This document shows, piece after piece, positions 7,141 through 13,139 of a stretch of 13,139 nt of DNA. The stretch covers positions 1 through 13,139 of the forward strand of contig QUMM01000047.1 in assembly GCA_003435055.1 (NCBI GenBank), given 5' to 3'. Made by a program: the position numbers and the translations under genes. Every line of letters starts with the position of its first letter. The stretch's first letter is position 1. Under the pieces are notes generated by a model. It worked only from the letters and a program-made list of their open reading frames with translations, searched no databases and was not told where the DNA came from. The DNA is from Lachnospiraceae bacterium OF09-6 (GTDB lineage Bacteria > Bacillota > Clostridia > Lachnospirales > Lachnospiraceae).

Positions 7141-10089
7141 ATGGATGTTAAGAATCGTAATAGAAACAGAAGGAAACCTGTCAGGAGAAAATGGTTAAGA
7201 AGCGCGGTCTTTATTGCTGTTTCTCTTGGAATTGTTTTGATGATTTTCCGATATTTTGGATTTGTATCGAAAACTATTTATGAGGAAAGTGTTTCTCATT
7301 TGACAGAAGTTTTTCATCAGTCTGATAATATGTTGAGGGAACTGACGAATAAAAATCTGACGTATCTTCATATGTGGGGCGAAAATCTGCAGAATATTTC
7401 CAGTGAAGACGAGATTTGTGATTATATAAAGAAAGTGCAGAAAGATGCCGGCTTTATGGAATTCTATTTTTTGTCAGCTGACGGGAACTATAAGATGGTA
7501 ACCGGGGAAACAGGGTTCCTTGGATTGCAGGAAAGTATGGAAGAAGAGATCCGGCAGGGAAATGATGTGATAACGAATACAGCAGTTCCCGGAAAATCCC
7601 AGATACTTGTTTTTGCCACTCCCAGAGCTCATGGAAGCTATCAGGGATTTGCATATGATGCGATTGCCATTGCCTATGAAAACGCTGATATCGTAGAGGT
7701 ACTGGACATTTCTGCTTTCAATGGAAATGCTCAGAGTTTTGTTGTTCATCCGGATGGCCGTGTTGTGGTGGATCATTCTTCTGAGGCATGGGGGAACGTG
7801 TATAATTTCTTTGGGGTTTTGAGAGAGCATTCCAATCTGTCTGAAGAAGAGATTCTTGAACTTTCAGAAAAGTTTAAAGAGAGACATGCCGATGCGATGA
7901 TGGTAAACCTGGATGGAAAGAACTACTATCTGGTCTATGAAAAATCGGATATCAAGGACTGGATATTTCTGGGACTTGTAAAGGCTGATATCGTCAATGC
8001 CAGCATGAACAGTCTGCAGCTTAGTACGTTGCTTCTTGTGAGTGCTGTCGTACTCTGCATTGCTGCTTTTCTTATCAGTCTGATTATTCAAAAAAACAGG
8101 AGAAGCCTTAAGAAAAAGGATATGGAGATCCTCTACCGGGATGAGCTGTTTCAAAAGCTGTCAATGAATGTGGATGATGTTTTTCTGATGCTGGATGCCA
8201 AAACATATAAGGCAGACTACGTCAGTCCAAATGCGGAAAAACTTCTTGGATTTACGGTAGAACAGATTCGGAAGGATATTTGTGTTCTGGGGAAACTACA
8301 TCCCTGGGATTCGGAAGATCCGAAGAAGAATCATCTGAAAGAAATCCAGATTTCGGAACAGAAGGAATGGGATTTTGAGTATGTGCATCAGAAAACAGGA
8401 GAACGACGCTGGTTTCATATTGTTGCCATGGGGAGTGAGGTAAGTGGAAAAAAGAAATACATCCTGGTTATGTCGGATCGTACTTCTGACAGGAAAATGA
8501 ATCAGGCACTCTCAGAGGCGGTTCATGCTGCAGAGACAGCCAACCGGGCAAAGAGTACTTTTCTTTCCAATATGTCCCACGATATCCGGACACCAATGAA
8601 TGCAATTATCGGTTTTACGACACTGGCAGTAAGCAATATTGATGATAAGAAAAAGGTCCGGGACTATTTGGGTAAGATCCTTTCAGCCAGCAATCATCTG
8701 CTTTCGTTGATCAATGATATTCTGGATATGAGCCGTATTGAGAGTGGAAAGATCCAGCTGGAGGAAATGGAGGTCAGTCTGTCAGATGTGCTTCATGATC
8801 TGAAGACAATTGTCAGTGGGCAGATTCATGCGAAGCAGCTGGAGCTTTATATGGACGCTATGGATGTGACAAATGAAAATGTCTATTGTGATAAGACACG
8901 GCTGAACCAGGTGCTGCTGAATTTATTATCTAACGCAATCAAGTTTACACCGGCAGGAGGAACTGTTTCTGTCCGGCTGAGACAGTATCCTGGAACAAAA
9001 AAAGGCAGTGAACTGTACGAGATACGGGTAAAGGATAACGGAATCGGCATGAGTCAGGAATTCGTTCAGAAGATCTTTTCACCGTTTGAGCGGGAGCGGA
9101 CTTCTACTGTCAGCAGGACTCAGGGTACAGGACTTGGCATGGCCATTACCAAGAATATTGTGGATATGATGGGTGGAACGATTGAGGTTCAGACAGAACA
9201 GGGCAAAGGTACTGAATTTATTGTCCGTCTGCCATTTCGGATTCAGCCTGAGCAGCACCATACAGAGAAGATCGCAGAGCTGGAAGGCCTTAAGGCACTG
9301 GTTGTAGATGATGACTTCAATACCTGTGACAGTGTGACAAAGATGCTTGTGAAGGTGGGAATGCGTTCGGAGTGGACACTTTCTGGTAAGGAGGCTGTTC
9401 TCCGTGCACGTCAGTCTGTGGAACTTGGGGATGCATTCCATGCTTATATCATCGACTGGCGTCTGCCGGATATGAATGGCATTGAAGTTACCCGTCAGGT
9501 TCGCAGTCTTGGTGATGATACACCGATCATTATCCTGACTGCTTATGACTGGTCAGATATCGAAGTGGAAGCCAGGGCAGCAGGCGTGACTGCATTCTGC
9601 GCGAAACCTCTGTTTATGTCAGATATCCGGGAGACTTTGATGATTGCCATTGGCCAGAAACAGGCAGATGCAGAGGATACAATCTTCCCAGTAGCAGGTT
9701 TGGATTTCAGGGGAAAGAGTCTGTTGCTTGTGGAAGACAATGAGCTGAACAGTGAAATTGCGGTGGAGATCCTGAATGAATACGGCTTCCTGGTTGATAC
9801 TGCCGAAAATGGAGCAGAGGCAGTGGAGAAAGTGAAGAATTCGAAACCGGGCGGTTATGATCTTGTGCTGATGGATGTGCAGATGCCGATCATGAACGGA
9901 TATGAGGCTACGAAGCAGATACGAGCTCTGGATGATCCGGTACTGTCGGGAATTACAATCCTTGCCATGACGGCCAATGCGTTTGACGAAGACAGAAAGA
10001 AAGCACTGGAATGCGGCATGGATGGATTCTTATCCAAACCGATTGTTATAGAGGAATTGATTAATACATTACAGAATAATCTGAAGTGA
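7141..10089 (+). CDS. Membrane hybrid histidine kinase (Cache, PAS, HisKA, HATPase, REC, REC)
   Basis: ATG 7141 is preceded by GAGGTGAG (7129-7136), which overlaps the stop of the lipoprotein gene, so the two are likely translated together. A GTG at 7132 is a weaker alternative. The product has about 982 residues. It has a basic N-terminus, TM1 at about 19-40, an extracellular dCache-like region with FVVHPDGRVVVDHSSEAWG, and TM2 at about 290-317. A PAS domain (about 335-455) with DYVSPNAEKLLGFT and WDFEYVHQKTGERRWFH precedes HisKA with His480 (MSHDIRTPMNAIIGF). The HATPase shows Asn598, DNGIGM and GTGLGM. Receiver 1 (about 716-835) has VVDDD, Asp772 in IIDWRLPDMNG and AKP. Receiver 2 (about 859-980) has VEDNE, Asp912 in LMDVQMPIMNG and SKP. 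Every catalytic position is intact. The second receiver closely resembles the receiver of the upstream kinase, suggesting related descent. The ligand is unknown; the adjacent lipoprotein is the natural partner. Confidence 0.93.
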   Translation: MDVKNRNRNRRKPVRRKWLRSAVFIAVSLGIVLMIFRYFGFVSKTIYEESVSHLTEVFHQSDNMLRELTNKNLTYLHMWGENLQNISSEDEICDYIKKVQKDAGFMEFYFLSADGNYKMVTGETGFLGLQESMEEEIRQGNDVITNTAVPGKSQILVFATPRAHGSYQGFAYDAIAIAYENADIVEVLDISAFNGNAQSFVVHPDGRVVVDHSSEAWGNVYNFFGVLREHSNLSEEEILELSEKFKERHADAMMVNLDGKNYYLVYEKSDIKDWIFLGLVKADIVNASMNSLQLSTLLLVSAVVLCIAAFLISLIIQKNRRSLKKKDMEILYRDELFQKLSMNVDDVFLMLDAKTYKADYVSPNAEKLLGFTVEQIRKDICVLGKLHPWDSEDPKKNHLKEIQISEQKEWDFEYVHQKTGERRWFHIVAMGSEVSGKKKYILVMSDRTSDRKMNQALSEAVHAAETANRAKSTFLSNMSHDIRTPMNAIIGFTTLAVSNIDDKKKVRDYLGKILSASNHLLSLINDILDMSRIESGKIQLEEMEVSLSDVLHDLKTIVSGQIHAKQLELYMDAMDVTNENVYCDKTRLNQVLLNLLSNAIKFTPAGGTVSVRLRQYPGTKKGSELYEIRVKDNGIGMSQEFVQKIFSPFERERTSTVSRTQGTGLGMAITKNIVDMMGGTIEVQTEQGKGTEFIVRLPFRIQPEQHHTEKIAELEGLKALVVDDDFNTCDSVTKMLVKVGMRSEWTLSGKEAVLRARQSVELGDAFHAYIIDWRLPDMNGIEVTRQVRSLGDDTPIIILTAYDWSDIEVEARAAGVTAFCAKPLFMSDIRETLMIAIGQKQADAEDTIFPVAGLDFRGKSLLLVEDNELNSEIAVEILNEYGFLVDTAENGAEAVEKVKNSKPGGYDLVLMDVQMPIMNGYEATKQIRALDDPVLSGITILAMTANAFDEDRKKALECGMDGFLSKPIVIEELINTLQNNLK

Positions 10090-10136
10090 GTTTCTGGAAT
10101 TTCATAAAACCTGAACGGATAAAGAAAATAAAAAAT

Positions 10137-10317
10137 ATGGATAAAAGGCAAAGAATACTGATTGTCGATGATGCAAAGCTCAACAGGGATATTAATCCCA
10201 TCCTTCTCAAGAGAGCGGAATACGACCGTTGGTAAAGTTGCAGGTATGGATGGACATATAGCAAAGCCAATCCAGGTTGATAAGCTGCTGTTTATACTAA
10301 ATGGAGTGTCATTCTGA
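10137..10317 (+). pseudogene. Decayed single-domain response regulator (CheY-like)
   Basis: The frame from ATG 10137 reads MDKRQRILIVDDAKLNRDIN and stops at 10233-10235. In another frame, 10237-10317 reads GMDGHIAKPIQVDKLLFIL. These are the first strand with the acidic pair and the final Lys-helix of a receiver domain. About 80 central residues, including the phospho-acceptor Asp, are missing. The pattern fits an internal deletion with a frame change in a stand-alone receiver that once closed the operon. It cannot work as a phospho-acceptor. The end sequences match receiver patterns well, so the pseudogene call is strong despite the short length. Confidence 0.8.
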
Positions 10318-10347
10318 AAAATATGCAAAAGCAGGGAGAGATGACTA

Positions 10348-11085
10348 ATGAAACGGATCGCCATATGTGATGATAACGAAATTGAAAGGCTGATAATTGC
10401 AGAGATGCTGAAAGAATACTGTTGTGAGATACAACAGGAGGTAGAACTGACAGAATATAGTTGTGGAGAACAACTGATTGCGGATATTGAGGAAGACGAG
10501 TGCCATGTGGAACTGATCTTCCTGGATATCTATATGCCTGGGATTAATGGAATGGATACAGCTAAAAAACTCCGGGAGCTGCACTGTGATACTGAAATCG
10601 TATTTCTGACAGGCACGACAGAGTATGCGGTTGATGGCTACGGAGTCGGAGCTGTGGGGTATCTGGTAAAGCCGGTGGGAATGAAGAAGCTGGTAACACT
10701 GCTTAATCATGTCTTCTGGATGGAACTGAAGAAACGGGTTGAAGTGAAATGCGGAAAACAGTATCGTTACCCATTTACCAGTGATATTATGTATATAGAA
10801 GGGGTAGCTCATAAAGCTACATTTTTTCTTGTTGATGGAAGTACGATCAGTACTATAGAGAAGATCAGCACACTAAAAGAGAGAATCGGCGGCGAGTCTT
10901 TTCTGCAGTGCCATCAGAGTTATCTGGTAAATATGGCTTACATTGCAGACATCCAGAAGGAAGTATATATGACCAATGGAAAGAAGATACCAATCAGTGT
11001 GCGCAGACGAACAGAAACGATAGAACGTTATCATCAGTTTTTTAACAAATATTTTACTTCAGGAGAGGAAAATAACAGGAATTAG
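10348..11085 (+). CDS. LytTR-family response regulator (REC + LytTR DNA-binding)
   Basis: The product has 245 residues. An N-terminal receiver has ICDDNEIE, Asp60 in LIFLDIYMPGINGM and Lys in YLVKPV. A C-terminal LytTR domain (about 135-240) starts with EVKCGKQYRYPFTSDIMYIE. It contains the typical HKATFFLVDG, FLQCHQSYLVNMAYI and KKIPISVRRR segments; the last holds the basic residues used to contact direct repeats in promoters. GGGAGAG upstream of ATG 10348 is a good ribosome binding site. The regulator is cytoplasmic and probably activates or represses genes for cell-surface or secreted products, as is usual for the family. Position just after the sensory operon makes it a candidate output. 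Hybrid kinases of the type upstream normally relay through Hpt, and LytTR regulators are usually paired with HPK10-type kinases, so the link is only suggested. Confidence 0.92.
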   Translation: MKRIAICDDNEIERLIIAEMLKEYCCEIQQEVELTEYSCGEQLIADIEEDECHVELIFLDIYMPGINGMDTAKKLRELHCDTEIVFLTGTTEYAVDGYGVGAVGYLVKPVGMKKLVTLLNHVFWMELKKRVEVKCGKQYRYPFTSDIMYIEGVAHKATFFLVDGSTISTIEKISTLKERIGGESFLQCHQSYLVNMAYIADIQKEVYMTNGKKIPISVRRRTETIERYHQFFNKYFTSGEENNRN

Positions 11086-11157
11086 AATAAAGAATATCAT
11101 TTTTGCTTTATAAATCAACATTTTTGTAAAAAATGAAAATGGCATCAAAACGTGCAT

Positions 11158-11208
11158 GTCATGCTTTGCATGACGCGCATCTCGCAGCAAGAATGCCTCG
11201 GCATTCTT
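11158..11208. repeat. Two adjacent perfect hairpins in a spacer
   Basis: GTCATGC (11158-11164) pairs with GCATGAC (11168-11174) around TTT. AAGAATGC (11189-11196) pairs with GCATTCTT (11201-11208) around CTCG. Neither is followed by a T run, so they are poor terminators. They sit 24 bases ahead of the DUF1294 gene. Repetitive extragenic palindromes or mRNA-stabilising stems are both possible. The rest of this 146-base spacer is AT-rich with no gene. Confidence 0.7.
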
Positions 11209-11231
11209 GAATTGGTGAAGGCGGAAGAAAG

Positions 11232-11819
11232 ATGAATTTAGAAACAATGGTATATTATCTGATAATTGTAAATGTTGTAGGTTTTCTGGTATATTTTTTG
11301 AATTGTATGCTGAGAACTCATACAAAGGGAAAACAGATCAACATTCTGATCTATCTGATTTCTCTGGCAGGCGGGGCAGCAGGCATGCTGGCCGCAGTCC
11401 TGTTATTTGATCGGAAAGCTGTAAAAGAAAATATGATGTCCAGAGTATGGATTATCTGTATGCTGGTGATTCAGGTGATTTTGTTTTTGCTGTTCAGAGG
11501 GCAGAAGACGGATGCCTGGAATCTGGATGTGAATGCCTTTCTGGAAAAACATAAAATATTGACGATTTATCTGGGAGTCATCAATATCGTTACATTCTTC
11601 TTTTTTGCCATCGACAAGTACCGGGCTGTCAGGAATAAATCCAGAATCCGAATTGTAACGTTGCTCGGAATGGCATTTGCCGGTGGTTCGGTAGGAGCAT
11701 TGCTTGGAATCTATCTCCTGCGACATAAGACAAAGAAGAATTACTTCACGGTGGGAGTGCCACTGATGATGGTGATGCAGGTGTTGGCACTATTTTATGC
11801 CATGAATACAGGATGGTAA
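11232..11819 (+). CDS. Tandem DUF1294 membrane protein
   Basis: This 195-residue protein has six or so hydrophobic segments. Its second half matches DUF1294: INIVTFFFFAIDKYRAV, LLGMAFAGGSVGALLGI and LLRHKTKKNYF, with the conserved DK (128-129), GG (151-152) and HK (165-166). The first half aligns to it at an offset of about 103 residues: VNVVGFLVYFLN, YLISLAGGAAGMLAAV and LFDRKAVKENM, keeping GG but lacking DK and HK. This indicates an internal duplication with the N-terminal copy degraded at its motifs. DUF1294 function is not known; location is the cytoplasmic membrane. It is 16 bases from the next gene, so the two are probably cotranscribed. The ribosome binding site before the ATG (AAGGCGGAAG) is moderate. 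Confidence 0.85.
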   Translation: MNLETMVYYLIIVNVVGFLVYFLNCMLRTHTKGKQINILIYLISLAGGAAGMLAAVLLFDRKAVKENMMSRVWIICMLVIQVILFLLFRGQKTDAWNLDVNAFLEKHKILTIYLGVINIVTFFFFAIDKYRAVRNKSRIRIVTLLGMAFAGGSVGALLGIYLLRHKTKKNYFTVGVPLMMVMQVLALFYAMNTGW

Positions 11820-11835
11820 GTTTGGGAGGAGAAAA

Positions 11836-12378
11836 ATGAATATTACAGTATATCTTGGAGCATTGGAAGGAAACGATCATACACTGACAGAAGCGGTCAG
11901 AGAACTGGGTACATGGATTGGAGAAAGCGGTCATGCACTGGTATATGGCGGCTCAAAGTCAGGACTGATGGGAAAACTGGCAGAAAGCGTATTAGCGGCA
12001 GGCGGTGAAGTCACAGGCGTAGAACCGCAGTTTTTTATTGATGCAGGATTCGAGTACGATGCCATTACCAGGCTGATCGTAACTAAAGATATGACAGAAC
12101 GCAAAACCAGGATGATCGAACTGGGAGATGCATTTATCGCATTTCCAGGCGGAACAGGCACACTGGAAGAAATCACAGAGGTCATGTCAAAGTTGTCATT
12201 GAAACATCTGGATGCGCCATGTATCTTATATAACTTTAATGGATATTATGACAGCCTGAAAGAATTGCTGGTACATATGATCGAGATGGGGCTGTCAACG
12301 GAAGAAAAGCAAGAGGGAATATACTTTGCGGAGAACCTGGGAGAGATTAAAAGGATTATAGAGACAGAAAGAAAATGA
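11836..12378 (+). CDS. LOG-family (TIGR00730) Rossmann-fold protein
   Basis: The product has 180 residues with VYLGALEG near the start, VYGGSKSGLMG (37-46), TERKTRM (87-93) and PGGTGTLEE (104-112). The last two are the signature of the LOG/TIGR00730 family, in which some members release cytokinin-type bases from nucleoside 5'-monophosphates by phosphoribohydrolase action. The motif Arg and Glu are present, so activity on a nucleotide is plausible, but the bacterial substrate is not known from sequence. The usual GGG of the first motif reads GGS here. The size is normal and the protein is cytoplasmic. GGGAGGA (11824-11830) precedes ATG 11836. Confidence 0.92.
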   Translation: MNITVYLGALEGNDHTLTEAVRELGTWIGESGHALVYGGSKSGLMGKLAESVLAAGGEVTGVEPQFFIDAGFEYDAITRLIVTKDMTERKTRMIELGDAFIAFPGGTGTLEEITEVMSKLSLKHLDAPCILYNFNGYYDSLKELLVHMIEMGLSTEEKQEGIYFAENLGEIKRIIETERK

Positions 12379-12444
12379 GAGATAAGGATAAGAGAGTTCT
12401 TTTTTGTTATAAGTTTTACAGAAGTTGCTTAAAGGAGAAAAACA

Positions 12445-12774
12445 GTGACGCAGGAAACGATTGATTAAGTACTAAAATTCAGAGATGACAGAGACTGGAA
12501 ACAGTTCCATAATCCAAAGAATCTGGCTATATCCATCAGTCTGGAAGCAGCAGAATTATTAGAAGTATTCCAGTGGAGCGGATCAGATACTGTCTGCGAA
12601 GAAAAGATGGATAAAATCCGGGAAGAACTGGAAGATGTGCTTAATTATTGTATATTGATGGCAGATGCATATGGACTGGATATGGACGAAATCATACAGA
12701 AAAATGTGAAACAGAATAACGAAAAATATCCAGTAGAAAAGTATATGGAAGTAAAGAAAAATATACGGAATTGA
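12445..12774 (+). pseudogene. MazG-like nucleotide pyrophosphohydrolase with early nonsense codon
   Basis: A GTG at 12445 behind AAAGGAGAAA (12431-12440) opens a frame that stops at codon 8 (TAA, 12466-12468). The same frame then continues uninterrupted to TGA 12772-12774, 110 codons in all. The continuation reads VLKFRDDRDWKQFHNPKNLA, then SLEAAELLEVFQW and IREELEDVLNY. These are the ExxAEL.E and ExxD metal-binding motifs of all-alpha MazG-like pyrophosphohydrolases, which hydrolyse (d)NTPs to monophosphates. The stop replaces a position that is normally Lys, one base away from AAA or AAG. Everything else looks conserved, so the lesion is recent or a sequencing error. A start downstream of the stop would need re-initiation; no good site is seen before the conserved region. 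Confidence 0.88.
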
Positions 12775-12791
12775 AGTTGGGGTGACAAAGA

Positions 12792-13139
12792 ATGGATACA
12801 GAACGATATTTTAAAGCTACTGAAGAAAATTTGGACAATATAGAGAATTGTCTTGAAGGAACAGAAGAAGAGCTGAAAGTAATAATCGACTATGTTGAAA
12901 TTACAAGGCATATTCAAGAAATACATCAATGGTATGAAATTTTTATGTACAGTCTTGACCAATTGAAAAAAGCTACTTGGTATAATAATAAAATAGGAAT
13001 CAATGCATATCTTATAAGCTTAATAGGAGCTGGAAAGACTATTGCAGATTCAATGAGCTTATGTATAGAAAAAAATTATGGGAAAGAAGAGCGTCTATTT
13101 ATTAGTAAAGAATATGACAATAGTTTTTCATATAAATTT
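12792..13139 (+). CDS. Unknown protein, N-terminal part (runs off right edge)
   Basis: The frame is open from ATG 12792 to the window end (116 codons). The start is 17 bases after the MazG-like stop, with a weak GGGGTGACA upstream. The product begins MDTERYFKATEENLDNIE and is rich in Glu, Lys, Asn, Tyr and Ile with mainly helical character. The segment LIGAGKTIADS contains GAGKT but not the full GxxxxGK[ST] Walker A. It is clearly more AT-rich than its neighbours, suggesting separate acquisition. I do not recognise the family. Confidence 0.6.
   Translation, partial: MDTERYFKATEENLDNIENCLEGTEEELKVIIDYVEITRHIQEIHQWYEIFMYSLDQLKKATWYNNKIGINAYLISLIGAGKTIADSMSLCIEKNYGKEERLFISKEYDNSFSYKF

Noticed and set aside
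12992..13050. GAGKT in the right-edge protein as a Walker A ATP-binding loop
   Set aside because: The full GxxxxGK[ST] spacing is not met and no Walker B is visible in the part present.

Overview
The window looks like chromosome of a low-to-moderate GC gut Firmicute, most likely a Lachnospiraceae species. This is inferred from the AGGAGG-type ribosome binding sites, AT-leaning codon use, a GH32 gene, hybrid kinases and lipoproteins of Clostridia style, and a class I cyclic di-GMP riboswitch. No taxonomic marker gene is present, so the family-level call is an inference.

Left part (1-1650): the 5' end of an IS1182-type transposase runs off the left edge on the minus strand, preceded by strong palindromes. 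Next comes a GH32 (sucrose/fructan hydrolase) gene that has lost its N-terminal catalytic region and is probably a pseudogene, then a rho-independent terminator.

Control region (1646-2266): a nested multi-hairpin element lies directly after the terminator. It is followed by a c-di-GMP-I (GEMM) riboswitch with its own terminator, a short Cys-containing ORF with a good ribosome binding site, and an 11-G homopolymer.

Central operon (2267-10089): four closely packed genes follow. They are an SBP family 3 lipoprotein, a membrane hybrid histidine kinase, a second lipoprotein that fuses an SBP family 1 domain to a 5'-nucleotidase C-terminal domain, and a second hybrid kinase with PAS and two receiver domains. 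No permease or ATPase gene is present, so the two binding proteins most likely act as ligand receptors for the kinases. The operon would be gated by c-di-GMP through the riboswitch, and the fold suggests an OFF switch. Downstream are a decayed single-receiver gene (10137-10317) and an intact LytTR response regulator (10348-11085), a candidate output. No Hpt domain is visible, so any REC-to-regulator relay must use a protein encoded elsewhere.

Right part (11086-13139): a spacer with two perfect hairpins precedes a small membrane protein built of two DUF1294 repeats and a LOG-family (TIGR00730) protein. These are followed by a MazG-like pyrophosphohydrolase gene interrupted by one nonsense codon and an AT-rich unknown gene running off the right edge. 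Three broken genes plus an IS suggest a locally decaying, rearranging region around an intact sensory operon.
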